The notes beneath the pieces were generated by a model, which saw only the letters and a program-made list of their open reading frames with translations, was not told where the DNA came from and made no database searches. The translations under genes and the position numbers were made by a program. A stretch of DNA of 64,000 nucleotides from CAWBJP01 sp044867425 (GTDB taxonomy: Bacteria; Actinomycetota; Acidimicrobiia; IMCC26256; BP-133). The stretch is from positions 1 through 64,000 of the forward strand of contig JBIOUX010000220.1 in NCBI GenBank assembly GCA_044867425.1, read 5' to 3'. Of this stretch, positions 9,833 to 19,079 are shown in pieces. Each line of letters begins with the position of its first letter. Position 1 is the first letter of the stretch.

Positions 9833-10675
9833 ATGGACCCGCCACGCCCGGTCGCCGTCGACCATGACGGCCTCCGCATCTCCGCCCTCGACTGGGGCGG
9901 CGACGGCCCGCCGCTCCTGCTGCTCCACCCCAACGGCTTCTGCGCCGGCTTCTTCGACCCTCTGGCCCGGCGCCTGACCTCCCGGTTCCGGCCCGTGGGC
10001 GTCGATCTGCGGGGTCACGGCGCGTCGGACAAGCCGCCGCCTCCGGAGCCGTATCGCACCGAGCTGATGGCGGCCGACGTCATCGCCGTTCTCGACGCCC
10101 TCGGCCTCGACGAGGTGGCCGCCGTGGGCGGTTCCCTGGGTGGCGGGGTCGCCATCCACCTGGACCGTCTCCAACCCGGGCGGCTGCGCCGGTTGATGCT
10201 GTGCGAGGCCATCGCCCGACCCGCCCCCCGGGGCCGATCGCCGGAGAATCCCTTGGTGGCCACCGCCCTGCGCCGCCGCGTGTTGTGGCCCTCCCGGGCG
10301 GCGATGGTCGCCTCCTACGGCGCCCGGCCGCCCCTCGACAGCCTGGCCCCCGAGGCGCTGGAGGCGTACGTGGAATGGGGCACGGTGGTGCGGGAGGACG
10401 GGAGCGTCGAACTGGCCTGTCCCCCCGAGGTGGAGGCCGCCATCTTCGGAGCCCCACCGATGGTGGCGAGCGTGGTCGCCGCCTGGGAGCACCTGGCCCA
10501 CCTGTCGGCGCCGGCCGTCGTCCTCGCTGGCGCCCGTTCCGGCCTCTCCTCGGCGTGGTTCCAGGAGCAGGCGGAGCGGGCGGGCGCGACCTTCGCCCTG
10601 GTGGACGGGGGCCACTTCTTCCTCCACGAGGACACCGCCCGGGCCGTGGCCCTGGTCACCGACCACCTCGCCTGA
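9833..10675 (+). CDS. Alpha/beta hydrolase
   Basis: A 280-residue alpha/beta-fold hydrolase. The oxyanion segment LLLLHPNGF (HPNG in place of the common HGxP), the VDLRGHGASDKP strand, the nucleophile elbow VGGSLGGG with Ser101, and the catalytic His in DGGHFFLHED near residue 257 are all present in order. The acid is probably in the AGARSG region but is not obvious. Substrate unknown; close relatives include esterases and haloperoxidase-like enzymes. The gene stands alone. A near-consensus -10 (TAAGGC) lies 6 bases before the ATG. Confidence 0.88.
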   Translation: MDPPRPVAVDHDGLRISALDWGGDGPPLLLLHPNGFCAGFFDPLARRLTSRFRPVGVDLRGHGASDKPPPPEPYRTELMAADVIAVLDALGLDEVAAVGGSLGGGVAIHLDRLQPGRLRRLMLCEAIARPAPRGRSPENPLVATALRRRVLWPSRAAMVASYGARPPLDSLAPEALEAYVEWGTVVREDGSVELACPPEVEAAIFGAPPMVASVVAAWEHLAHLSAPAVVLAGARSGLSSAWFQEQAERAGATFALVDGGHFFLHEDTARAVALVTDHLA

Positions 10676-11099
10676 CGGCCTCGGGGCGCCGTGACCAGCA
10701 GCATTGGAGCCGCTGGTGGACGACCCCGACCCCGCCCCGGAGGAGTTCGGGGGGTCCGCCGCCGTCGGGGCGGAGGATGGTGACGTCCTCCCCGGCGCCG
10801 CTCATGACCACGGTGATGTGGACGTGGCGGCGATCGGGATGCCGGCTGGGCCGGGCGGACATCGTCCCGTCATCCTCCATGGGGGCGGCCCAGGCCGTGG
10901 CCGTCAGGGCGATGGCAGCCAGGCCGGCGGGCGGGCGGACCTGACGGGGCAGCACCCGGGCTTCTCCCCGTCCCAGCTCCTCCAGGTGGACGGGCCCGCC
11001 GTGCGCCAGCCTCACGCCGAAGAGGCGGGCCGGCAGCCGTTCCGTGCCCGGGGTGTGGGCCTGCTCGTCGACCGCCCAGGCCAGCGCTTCGAGATCCAT
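10656..11099 (-). CDS. Hypothetical protein
   Basis: A 147-residue protein that I do not recognise. The start MDLEALAWAVDEQAH is preceded by GGGAGG at 8 nt. A middle hydrophobic run (AGLAAIALTATAWAA) is followed by a block RRHVHITVVMSGAGEDVTILRPD that looks like two short strands. Codon third positions are GC-rich in this frame, which supports coding. The last 20 bases overlap the end of the convergent hydrolase gene. The final 25 residues (CCWSRRPEAVRRGGR) may be run-through into antisense rather than conserved sequence. Confidence 0.55.
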   Translation of the reverse strand: MDLEALAWAVDEQAHTPGTERLPARLFGVRLAHGGPVHLEELGRGEARVLPRQVRPPAGLAAIALTATAWAAPMEDDGTMSARPSRHPDRRHVHITVVMSGAGEDVTILRPDGGGPPELLRGGVGVVHQRLQCCWSRRPEAVRRGGR

Positions 11100-11250
11100 G
11101 CCGTCCGCCTCCCGCTCGGGAACCTGAAGGGGGCGGCGGGTGGCCACCGATACGGCTCACACATCCGGCGCACGGCCGGGGCGCGGACCTCGATCAAGAG
11201 TCTGCCGCCGCCGGGCGCGTGACTGCCAGTGAATTCCAGCAGCCCGGAGT

Positions 11251-11282
11251 TTGACAACGGGGCCCGTGCGGACCGCTAGGCT
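11251..11282 (+). promoter_or_regulatory. Putative promoter of the cold shock gene
   Basis: TTGACA at 11251-11256 and TAGGCT at 11277-11282 resemble -35 and -10 boxes, but the 20-nt spacer is longer than ideal. The transcript would carry a leader of about 125 nt before the GTG at 11416, in line with the long structured leaders of many cold shock mRNAs. The 151 bases between 11100 and 11250 show nothing I can name. Confidence 0.4.
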
Positions 11283-11415
11283 GGCCCCGAGGGTTGCACC
11301 CGAGCAAGACCGCTTCCGCAGTATCGCTTCAGGCACTTCCCTCACCCCGGCAGCAGCCGGAACCGGCCGACGGACCGTTGGATGTCCGGCCCGGCCAGGA
11401 AGGGAGGGATTGCTT

Positions 11416-11622
11416 GTGGCTACTGGAACCGTGAAGTGGTTCAACGCCGACAAGGGTTATGGGTTCATCACCCAGGACGACGGCGGCTCCGATGTGTTCG
11501 TGCACTTCAGCGCCATCCAGGACACCGGTTACCGGAGTCTTTCGGAGAACGAGAAGGTCGAGTTCGACGTCACTCAGGGCCCGAAGGGCGCCCAGGCGGC
11601 GAACGTCCGGCGCCTCGGCTGA
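11416..11622 (+). CDS. Cold shock protein (CspA family)
   Basis: A 68-residue single cold shock domain, the standard length. RNP1 KGYGFITQDD and RNP2 DVFVHFSAI are intact, as is the opening TGTVKWFNADKGYGF. Such proteins bind single-stranded RNA and DNA and melt mRNA structure. GTG at 11416 is chosen because AGGGAGGG lies 7 bases upstream and the family motif starts at once. The gene has its own promoter candidate and terminator, so it is probably a single-gene unit. Confidence 0.95.
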   Translation: MATGTVKWFNADKGYGFITQDDGGSDVFVHFSAIQDTGYRSLSENEKVEFDVTQGPKGAQAANVRRLG

Positions 11623-11646
11623 TCAACCCGAAGGGGATCTTTCTTT

Positions 11647-11679
11647 CGGTCGCCGGCCTCCAGGTGGGGCCGGCGACCG
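11647..11679 (+). terminator. Hairpin terminator after the cold shock gene
   Basis: Arms 11647-11658 and 11668-11679 pair perfectly over 12 bp (core GGTCGCCGGCC) around a 9-nt loop. Followed by TCGTCTTCGG, a weak U-rich tail. Lies 24 bases after the stop. Confidence 0.65.
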
Positions 11680-11714
11680 TCGTCTTCGGCGCCGCCGCGG
11701 CACGGTGACGCCCA

Positions 11715-12158
11715 TCAGTCGATCGAGTAGTCGCGCAGGAGCTTGTTCATCTCCAGCATGTGCATCTCCTCGGCGCCGATCTGGTTGCGGGCGTACTCCT
11801 CGAGGTACACCGACTGGCCCTCCACCGACTCCAGCAGCCGGCGGTAGAGCGCCAGGGCGGCCCGCTCGTGGGCGATGGACTCCCGCAGGATGTCGTCGAT
11901 GTCGTGGTCGTGGGTCTCCTCGATGGGGGCGATGCCCTGCTCGGGGTGACCGCCGAGGCCGGTGAGGATCTCCCCGGCCTGCTGGGCGTGGAGCAGGGAT
12001 TCGCTGGCCTGGGCCTGCATGAAGCTCACCAGCGGGATGCGGTTGGGACCGGTGATCACCAGCGAGTAGTGGGTGTAGCGGACCACGCCCGACAGCTCGG
12101 TCTTGATGATCTCGTTGAGGACGGCAACGGTACGGGGGACGTCGATCAGGTCGTTCAC
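11715..12158 (-). CDS. Ferritin-like/bacterioferritin family protein
   Basis: A 147-residue four-helix protein. Helix A holds the ligand motif TELSGVVRYTHYSL, helix B SESLLHAQQAGEI, helix C ESIAHERAALALYRRLLE and helix D QIGAEEMHMLEMNKLL, giving the Glu and ExxH ligands of a di-iron ferritin-like site. It is closest in pattern to bacterioferritins, which store iron and protect from Fenton chemistry; a heme-binding Met cannot be assigned with confidence. I prefer the GTG at 12158, which has a TAGGGT box 7 nt upstream (leaderless). An ATG at 12182 in the same frame would add 8 residues. Confidence 0.85.
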   Translation of the reverse strand: MNDLIDVPRTVAVLNEIIKTELSGVVRYTHYSLVITGPNRIPLVSFMQAQASESLLHAQQAGEILTGLGGHPEQGIAPIEETHDHDIDDILRESIAHERAALALYRRLLESVEGQSVYLEEYARNQIGAEEMHMLEMNKLLRDYSID

Positions 12159-12165
12159 GGTTCCT

Positions 12166-12171
12166 ACCCTA
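12166..12171 (-). promoter_or_regulatory. Leaderless -10 box (TAGGGT) for the ferritin-like gene
   Basis: On the minus strand TAGGGT ends 7 bases before the GTG at 12158, matching TANNNT. Confidence 0.45.
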
Positions 12172-12196
12172 TGCAGGGCCACGACGAGGAGGACGC

Positions 12197-13083
12197 ATGA
12201 CCGCCACCGATGCCAACCCGGACTTCGACGCCCAGCTCAACGCCTTCGCCGAGCGGCTCTTCGAAGCCACGGAGTGGCTGGAGCACCAGGCGATGGCCGG
12301 CGTGCTCAGCGTGGACGACCCGGCCGCCCCCGCCGGCGAGCGCCGCTACACGCTGCCCGAAGCCCACGCCGTGGCCCTGCTCGACGAGGAGCATCCCGCC
12401 TACGCCGGTGCCCTGGCCGACATTCCGCCCATCATCGCCCGGACACTCGAGGCGCTGGTCGACTCGCCAACGACCTCGCGGGCCAGTGGCTGGCGGCCCT
12501 GCCCGACATCCACGCCCGCCTGGAGGCGGGCGAACCGCTGCGCGTCGCCGACTTCGGCTGCGGCGAGGGCTGGGCCGCCATCTACCTGGCCGAGGCCTAC
12601 CCCAAGATCACCGTCCACGGCTTCGACCTCGACGACGCCTCCATCGCCGCCGCCCGCAAGAACACCGCCGGCCGGGGAGCCGGCGACCGGGTGCGCTTCG
12701 AGGTCCAGGACGTCACCGACCCCGGCTTCGATGCCCGCTACGACCTGGTCTACGCCTGCGAGGTCATCCACGACCTGGCCGACCCCGTCGCCGCCCTGTC
12801 CGCCGTGCGCCGCATGACCGGCGACGGCGGGGCGGTCCTCATCATCGACGAGCGGGCCGATGAGGAGTTCGATCCCTCCGGGGACCCGATCCAGCGGCTG
12901 CTGTACGGCTTCAGTGTCCTGCACTGCCTGCCCGCCGGCCGGGACGCCGAGACGTCGGCCGCCACCGGGACGGTCATGCGCCCGGCCACGTTCCGGGCCT
13001 ATGCCGAGGCCGCCGGGTTCGCCGCCGTCGACGAGCTGCCCCTCGAGCACCCCTTCTTCCGCTTCTACCGGCCCCGGGGCTGA
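12197..13083 (+). pseudogene. SAM-dependent methyltransferase with a frameshift and probable internal deletions
   Basis: The N-terminal frame (12197 to about 12470) and the C-terminal frame (about 12470 to 13083) are both clearly one methyltransferase. The C-terminal part has the SAM motif ADFGCGEGWAAIYLAE, the acidic GFDLDD strand end, and VYACEVIHDLADP. The N-terminal part lacks most of the winged-helix domain that I know from related proteins: ERLFEA runs straight into TEWLEHQAMAGVL. About 25-30 residues also seem to be missing at the frame change (TLEALV to LANDLAGQW). So two segments appear lost, one of them with a one-base shift. Start ATG at 12197 has GAGGAGGACGC upstream. It could be decay or assembly collapse. 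Confidence 0.7.
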
Positions 13084-13098
13084 GGGAGAACGCGCGCC

Positions 13099-13899
13099 GT
13101 GACCGAGAGGCCGCTGGAGGACGGGTGGCTGCCCGACACGCCGGTGGCGGACAGCCTGCTGCGGCAGTTCGTCCACAACCAGGGTGAGCTCAACGCCGTG
13201 GTGGCGGTGGCTGTGGGCGGACCGGCCCAGGACAGCCCTCGGGTGTTCCTGGCCGACGCCGCCAGCCCGGTGCCGTACTACAACCAGGCCATCCTGGCCC
13301 GGCCCCTGGGGAGCGTCGACGACGAGGTCCTCGACGAGGTCGAGTCGTTCTTCGCTCCCGGGCGGACGATGTCCACGCTTCTGTCCATCTGGCCGACGCC
13401 CGACCTGTCAGCCCGGGGCTGGTCACTGATGGGCCATCCCGCCTTCGTGGCCCGGGGCCCGGCGCCCCAGGACATCCCGACCCGTCCCGGGGTCGAGGTG
13501 CGGGTGGTCGCCGGCGCCGGCGATCTGGCCGTCGCCGAGCGGATCGCCATCGAGGGATATCCGATGCCCGAAGCGGACAGCGACCAGCCGGGCTCGGCCC
13601 TGTCTCCCAACCTGCTTTCCACCGGGCTCCGGGTCCGTCTGGGAATGTGCGACGGGGAGCCGGTGGCGGTGGGCAACTCCTACGTGAGCCACGGCGTCGT
13701 CAACCTCTGCTTGGCGGCCACGCTGCCCGCCGCCCGGCGGCGGGGGGTGTGGGAGGCACTGGTGTGGGCCCGGGTGAACGACGGGCCCGACCTGCCCGCC
13801 GTCGCCTACACCAGCGACTACTCCCGGCCCGGCTTCCTGCGCATGGGCTTCCTGCCCATCACCCGCTTCACCCTCTGGGCCCGCTCGCCCGTCACCTGA
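13099..13899 (+). CDS. GNAT-like acetyltransferase
   Basis: A 266-residue protein starting at GTG 13099, 15 bases after the methyltransferase stop and likely co-transcribed. The C-terminal half looks like a GNAT domain: a strand VNLCLAATLPAARRRGVWEALV, where RRRGVW takes the place of the acetyl-CoA pyrophosphate loop (R/Q-x-x-G-x-G/A), and the end FLRMGFLPITRFTLWAR fits the last GNAT strands. The N-terminal half (VHNQGELNAVVAV...) may be a degenerate second GNAT unit. Substrate unknown. Confidence 0.65.
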   Translation: MTERPLEDGWLPDTPVADSLLRQFVHNQGELNAVVAVAVGGPAQDSPRVFLADAASPVPYYNQAILARPLGSVDDEVLDEVESFFAPGRTMSTLLSIWPTPDLSARGWSLMGHPAFVARGPAPQDIPTRPGVEVRVVAGAGDLAVAERIAIEGYPMPEADSDQPGSALSPNLLSTGLRVRLGMCDGEPVAVGNSYVSHGVVNLCLAATLPAARRRGVWEALVWARVNDGPDLPAVAYTSDYSRPGFLRMGFLPITRFTLWARSPVT

Positions 13900-13986
13900 C
13901 GGAATCAACCGAACATCAGGGATCCTTCCGGGTGATCCCCGATACCGCCCGGGTCCGGGATGCCCCACCATGGCGCGGTGGACGAC

Positions 13987-15198
13987 ATGAGGCCGAGGCC
14001 TTCCTTCCCGGTCCGAGTGCGCCGGCTGCTGACCGCCCTGGTGCTGGTGACGGCGGGCTGTGCGCAGGGGAGCGGTCCGGTGACGGCCGTCCGGGCCGGC
14101 AACGAGCTTGAGGCTCCGCAGCTGCCCGGGGTTCCCGGCGAGGAATTGCCGGACCTCCCGGGGGCGCCCGGGATCGAAGGGCCGGAGGTGCCGGGCGCCA
14201 TCTCATCGGAGGGCGGGGGTGGGCCTTCGGCCGACGGGACGGGCTGCGGGCCGATGATCCTCTACGCCCTGGCCGCGCCCGGGGGGTCGCCGTCGGGCGT
14301 CGCCGCCGGAGACGCCGGTTCGGTGTGGTTCACCGACCCGGCGACCTCGTCCATCGGGCACCTCGAAGTGGACGGGACGGTCCGCCGCTACGCCCTCCTG
14401 CCGGGGCGCCGGCCCGGGCCGATTGCCAGGGCGGCCAACGGCGACCTGTGGTTCACGGACCAGTCCGGCCCCCGGATCGGCCGGATGACGCCCGCCGGGG
14501 TGGTGAGCGAATTCCCTCTGCCTACGGTGGAGGGCAATCCCATGGGTATCGGCGGTGTCAACGCGGCCGCGTCAATCATCGCCGGCGGCGACGAGGCCAT
14601 GTGGTTCACCGAGGCGGCCGCCGACAAGGTGGGCCGCATCACTCCGGAGGGAGTCGTCTCCGAGTTTCCGCTGCCCCGCCGGGAGCGGATGCACGCCTAC
14701 CCGACCGGCATCGCCGCCGGTCCCGACGGCGCCGTGTGGTTCAGCGAGCCGCTGTTCGGCATCATCGCCCGCATCGACGTGGGCACCCACGCCATCAAGG
14801 AGTTCCCCATCCCCCGCGACGGTCGGGGGGGTCTGGTGGGAACCAACAGCCTCGCCGGCGGGCCGGCGGGAGCGCTGTGGTACGAGGACCCCGGCGCCTC
14901 GGCCATCGGCCGCTTGGGCACCGACGGGACCGTGCGCTCGTTCCGCCTCCCGAATCCCCTCTGGCAACCGCTGGCGGTCAGCGCCGGCCCCGACGGTCAG
15001 GTGTGGTTCCTGGAGACGTTCGACGGCACGGTGATCCGCATGACCACCGACGGCCGCTTCAGCGGGTGGGCCACCGGCGAGGCGGCGGCCGGGATCGGCG
15101 CCGGCAGCGCCACCCAGATGGTCGCCGGCAGCGACGGCGCCATGTGGTTCGCCGCGCCGGCGGGCAACCGGATCGGCCGCATCCCCTGCGGAGTCTGA
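13987..15198 (+). CDS. Lipoprotein with streptogramin B lyase-like (Vgb) beta-propeller
   Basis: A 403-residue exported lipoprotein: basic N-terminus RVRRLL, a short hydrophobic core and a lipobox LVTAGC. A low-complexity Pro/Gly linker (PGVPGEELPDLPGAPGIEG) leads to a propeller with repeated blades carrying W-F-T/S-E/D and IGR(I/M)TPxGVVSEFPLP. This blade wording is the hallmark of the virginiamycin B lyase/SMP-30-like family, known for Vgb, which linearises streptogramin B. Most genome relatives are not proven lyases, and I cannot confirm the catalytic residues. A sensor or binding role is equally possible. No resistance genes flank it. Confidence 0.8.
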   Translation: MRPRPSFPVRVRRLLTALVLVTAGCAQGSGPVTAVRAGNELEAPQLPGVPGEELPDLPGAPGIEGPEVPGAISSEGGGGPSADGTGCGPMILYALAAPGGSPSGVAAGDAGSVWFTDPATSSIGHLEVDGTVRRYALLPGRRPGPIARAANGDLWFTDQSGPRIGRMTPAGVVSEFPLPTVEGNPMGIGGVNAAASIIAGGDEAMWFTEAAADKVGRITPEGVVSEFPLPRRERMHAYPTGIAAGPDGAVWFSEPLFGIIARIDVGTHAIKEFPIPRDGRGGLVGTNSLAGGPAGALWYEDPGASAIGRLGTDGTVRSFRLPNPLWQPLAVSAGPDGQVWFLETFDGTVIRMTTDGRFSGWATGEAAAGIGAGSATQMVAGSDGAMWFAAPAGNRIGRIPCGV

Positions 15199-15288
15199 CC
15201 CCGGCACCTCCCGTTCCGGCAACGCTTGGTTCACCGTTGCCCCTGGGTCATGCGAAGTTGCTTGAATGGGCGCCAAAGGTGGTGAGCG

Positions 15289-16287
<999 letters not shown>

Positions 16288-16292
16288 GAGTC

Positions 16293-17255
16293 CTAGGCCG
16301 GCACGTCCAGGGCGTCGAGACGGTCGGCGTAGAAGGCGATCCGGCCGGCGATGTCGGCCCGGCCCGGCAGCGGGTCCGGGTAGGCCCAGGCCATGTCGAC
16401 GGCCTGCCGGTCGCCCACCTGGAGGCTCCAGTAGGAGGCTTCGCCCTTGAACGGGCAGCGGGTGTGGTGCTCGGTGGGCGTGAGCAGATCCATCCGGACG
16501 TCCTCCCTGGGGAAGTAGACGACCGGCGCCAGGCTCGCTTCCCGCAGCAGGAGGGCGTCGCTGCTCTGCGCCACGACCTCACCCCCCCACCGGGCGGACA
16601 CCACCCCGTCGATCTTCTCGGTGGTGATGGAGTGGCCAGCCGGTGCCGGGTGGGGCGTGGATTGCTCGCTCCGGCGGGTCCAGGGGTATTCCAGGCGGGT
16701 CGCTTCCCGCTCGGCCGCCTCGGGGCCGGCCAGGCGCTCGACGAGGCGCAGGGCCAGGTCGATCCCGCTGGTGACGCCACCGGCGGTGACCAGGTCACCG
16801 TCGTCGACCACCCGCTGGTCGAGCACCCGGGCGCCGGTGGCGGCCAGGTCGTCCACGGCACCGCGATGGGTGGTCGCCGGTCGGCCGCCCACCACCCCGG
16901 CGCGGGCCAGGAGCATGCCCCCGGTGCACACGCCGGCCATCACGGTCCCCGAGTCCGCCGCCGCCTTGAGGAGGGGGAGCCAGTCCCCCCGCTCCGCTTC
17001 GCCCCACGCCCCGTGTTCGGTCCGGCTCCGCCAGCCGCCGCCGGGCACGACGAGGACGTCGGCGCCGGGCTGGTAGACGGCGTCGGCCCGCAGGGATAGG
17101 CCGTGGGCCCCCCGCACCTCGAGGGGTTCGGTCCGGCACACCAGGCGGACGGTGAGGTCGGCTCCGGCCGCCGCCGCACCGCGCAGCACCTCGAGGGGGC
17201 CGACGACGTCGAGTTCGTCGACGCCTTCGTAAACGAGGATGTCGATGGTGGTCAT
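16293..17255 (-). CDS. DJ-1/PfpI domain fused to a DUF427 domain
   Basis: A 320-residue two-domain protein. Residues 1-200 are a DJ-1/PfpI (GATase1-like) domain: IDILVYEGVDELDVVGPLEV, then VLVVPGGG and the nucleophile elbow AGVCTGGMLLARAG with Cys110, then TSGIDLALRLVERL. Residues about 228-318 are a DUF427 (NTP_transf_9-like) domain: GEVVAQSSDALLLRE, VVYFPREDVRMDLL and TRCPFKGEASYWSL. Each domain is well known alone; the fusion is unusual. DJ-1 relatives include isonitrile hydratases and chaperone/deglycase-like proteins. The ATG at 17255 has TAGGTT 7 nt upstream and no RBS, so it is probably leaderless. Confidence 0.9.
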   Translation of the reverse strand: MTTIDILVYEGVDELDVVGPLEVLRGAAAAGADLTVRLVCRTEPLEVRGAHGLSLRADAVYQPGADVLVVPGGGWRSRTEHGAWGEAERGDWLPLLKAAADSGTVMAGVCTGGMLLARAGVVGGRPATTHRGAVDDLAATGARVLDQRVVDDGDLVTAGGVTSGIDLALRLVERLAGPEAAEREATRLEYPWTRRSEQSTPHPAPAGHSITTEKIDGVVSARWGGEVVAQSSDALLLREASLAPVVYFPREDVRMDLLTPTEHHTRCPFKGEASYWSLQVGDRQAVDMAWAYPDPLPGRADIAGRIAFYADRLDALDVPA

Positions 17256-17262
17256 GGACCTG

Positions 17263-17268
17263 AACCTA
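17263..17268 (-). promoter_or_regulatory. Leaderless -10 box (TAGGTT) for the DJ-1/DUF427 gene
   Basis: Minus-strand TAGGTT ends 7 bases before the ATG at 17255. Confidence 0.45.
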
Positions 17269-17352
17269 CCGGTCTTCGTGCCAGAGGGGTTCCCTCGGCC
17301 CCGATTGGGCAGAAGGAGAGCCACCAGACGTCACGACACGAGGAGTGAGGAC

Positions 17353-17487
17353 ATGGCAGAGACCACCACGCAGCCCCAGGCCGAGACCAGCGAGGAGAAC
17401 AAGCCGGAGATGTGCTGCGACGGCCAGCAGACGGCCGAGGAGCACCGGAAGAGCTCCCCCGACGGGAAGTGCTGCATCGACGAATAA
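17353..17487 (+). CDS. Small acidic protein with two CC pairs
   Basis: A 44-residue protein starting MAETTTQP, with GGAGTGAGG just upstream. Two adjacent-cysteine pairs (EMCCDG and KCCIDE) lie 22 residues apart in a Glu/Lys/Ser-rich, non-hydrophobic chain. This could be a small metal-binding or thiol peptide. I do not recognise a family. The coding evidence is the good RBS, the clean stop and a bidirectional terminator directly after the stop. Confidence 0.55.
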   Translation: MAETTTQPQAETSEENKPEMCCDGQQTAEEHRKSSPDGKCCIDE

Positions 17488-17499
17488 GGCCCAGATACT

Positions 17500-17539
17500 T
17501 GTGGGGTTCTTGCCAGCAATCACTGGCAGAAAACCCACA
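17500..17539. terminator. Bidirectional hairpin terminator
   Basis: An almost perfect 17-bp stem (TGTGGG at the base, TTGCCAG/CTGGCAG at the top, loop CAATCA) between the small CC protein and the convergent psuG gene. Less GC-rich than its surroundings. Confidence 0.65.
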
Positions 17540-17559
17540 GAAACGGCTGGCGCCCAGTC

Positions 17560-18483
17560 CTAGGGCGCCGGCGGGTCGGTCGACAACGCCCAGGCCAGGG
17601 CCGCTGCCCACCGGGCGTTGTCCTCCACCAGGGCGACGTTGGCGGCCACGCTGCGCCCGTCCGTCCCCGCCGCCACTCGCTCGAGCACGAAGGGAGTCAC
17701 GGCCCCGCCGGTCACGCCGGCGGCGGCCGCCTCCTCCAGAGCCCGGGCCACGATCGGCTCCACCTCCTCAAGGGGCACCTCGTCGGTCTCGGGCACGGGA
17801 GCGGCGAAGAGGAGACCGCCCCGGTAGCCCAGGGCCCGGGCGGCCCTGACCACGTCCGCCGCCTCCTCGGCCGTCGCCACCCGGTGGGGCACGGCCAGGC
17901 CGCTGCGCCGGGAGTAGAAGGCGGGGAACTCGTCGGTGCCCAGGCCGACGACGGGCACGCCCAGGGTCTCGAGGCGCTCGAGGGTCCGGCCCAGGTCGAG
18001 GAACGACTTGGCCCCGGCGCACACGGTCGCCACCGGATGGCGGGCCAGGGCGATGAGGTCGGCGCTCTCGTCGCCGGTCCGGTCCCAGTCCCGGTGCACC
18101 CCGCCGATGGCGCCGGTGGCGAAGACAGGGATGCCGGCTGCCGCCGCCAGAGCCAGGGAGGCCGACACCGTGGTACCCGCCGCCGGCCAGCCCTGGGCCA
18201 CGGCCACCGGAAGGTCGCGCTCCCCGACCTTGCGGACGGCGGACAGCACCGCCTCGAAGTCGGCTTCGCCGACGCCGATCCGGGCCACGCCGTCGAGCAC
18301 GGCGGTCAGGGCGGGCAGCGCCCCGCCGGCGACCACCCCGTCCACCGACCGGCGCAACGCCTCCTTCCCCGCTGGGCCGGGCAGGCCGAGGCGGCTGAAG
18401 ACGGTGGATTCCAGCGCCACGACCGGCGTCCCGGCGGCGACGGCTGCTTCCACCTCGGGGGCGATCAGGAGGGCGGGAGGCAT
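17560..18483 (-). CDS. psuG: Pseudouridine-5'-phosphate glycosidase
   Basis: A 307-residue PsuG, full length. Family blocks are all present: VVALESTVFSRLGLP near the N-terminus with the active-site Glu, TTVSASLALAAAAGIPVFATGAIGGVHR, VCAGAKSFLDLGRTLE with the Schiff-base-type Lys region, and SVAANVALVEDNARWAA at the end. The enzyme breaks the C-C glycosidic bond of pseudouridine 5'-phosphate to give uracil and ribose 5-phosphate, so it works in modified-RNA salvage. The usual partner kinase PsuK is not next to it. A TAGCCT box 6 nt before the ATG indicates a leaderless mRNA. Confidence 0.93.
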   Translation of the reverse strand: MPPALLIAPEVEAAVAAGTPVVALESTVFSRLGLPGPAGKEALRRSVDGVVAGGALPALTAVLDGVARIGVGEADFEAVLSAVRKVGERDLPVAVAQGWPAAGTTVSASLALAAAAGIPVFATGAIGGVHRDWDRTGDESADLIALARHPVATVCAGAKSFLDLGRTLERLETLGVPVVGLGTDEFPAFYSRRSGLAVPHRVATAEEAADVVRAARALGYRGGLLFAAPVPETDEVPLEEVEPIVARALEEAAAAGVTGGAVTPFVLERVAAGTDGRSVAANVALVEDNARWAAALAWALSTDPPAP

Positions 18484-18489
18484 CCGGCC

Positions 18490-18495
18490 AGGCTA
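18490..18495 (-). promoter_or_regulatory. Leaderless -10 box (TAGCCT) for psuG
   Basis: Minus-strand TAGCCT is followed by GGCCGG and then the ATG of psuG. A second box, TACCGT at 18502-18507 on the plus strand, lies 8 nt before the divergent DUF1697 gene. Confidence 0.5.
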
Positions 18496-18515
18496 GGGGC
18501 CTACCGTCGTGGATC

Positions 18516-19079
18516 ATGAGTCCGGCTCCACGCAAGATCCCGACCCGATGCGTGGCCCTGCTGCGGGGCATCAACCTGGGGGCCAAGAACAAGGTGGCCA
18601 TGCCGGCGCTGCGCGCACTGGTGGAGTCGCTGGGCCACGAGGACGTCGAGACCTACATCCAGAGCGGCAACGTCGTGTTCAGCGCTCCATCGGGGACGCC
18701 GGCCGACCTGGCCGCCGGGTTGGAGGCTGCCATCACCGCGGAGTTCGGCTTTCCGGTGCCGGTGGTGGTGCGGACCGCGAAGGACATGCAACGGGTCGCC
18801 GGTGCCAACCCCTTCCTCGCCGCCGGCGCCGACCCGTCCACGCTGCACGTGGTGTTCCTGGGTTCGGCCCCGACCAGAGCGGCGGTGGCCAAGCTCGACC
18901 CCGACCGCTCGCCGGGAGACGAGTTCGCCGCCGCCGGTGCCGAGGCGTACCTGCACTGCCCCAACGGCTTCGGGCGCTCGAAGCTCGGCGTCGACTACTT
19001 CGAGCGGGTGCTGGGCGGGCCGGCCACCATCCGGAACTGGAAGACGGTCACCAGGTTGGTCGAGCTGAGCCGGGCCTAG
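18516..19079 (+). CDS. DUF1697 family protein
   Basis: A 187-residue cytosolic protein. The opening VALLRGINLGAKNKVAMPAL and the block DVETYIQSGNVVFSAP are the DUF1697 signature; length is standard. No function is established for the family. Divergent from psuG with about 32 bases between starts. The next gene follows after 9 bases but has its own -10 box overlapping this gene's stop codon. Confidence 0.9.
   Translation: MSPAPRKIPTRCVALLRGINLGAKNKVAMPALRALVESLGHEDVETYIQSGNVVFSAPSGTPADLAAGLEAAITAEFGFPVPVVVRTAKDMQRVAGANPFLAAGADPSTLHVVFLGSAPTRAAVAKLDPDRSPGDEFAAAGAEAYLHCPNGFGRSKLGVDYFERVLGGPATIRNWKTVTRLVELSRA

Noticed and set aside
13919..13939. Small hairpin GGGATC/GATCCC after the GNAT gene as a terminator
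   Set aside because: Only six pairs and no T-run; too weak to call in this GC-rich background.
13987..15198. Calling the Vgb-like lipoprotein an antibiotic resistance gene
   Set aside because: Blade motifs fit the family, but catalytic residues cannot be confirmed and most lipoprotein relatives are not known lyases.
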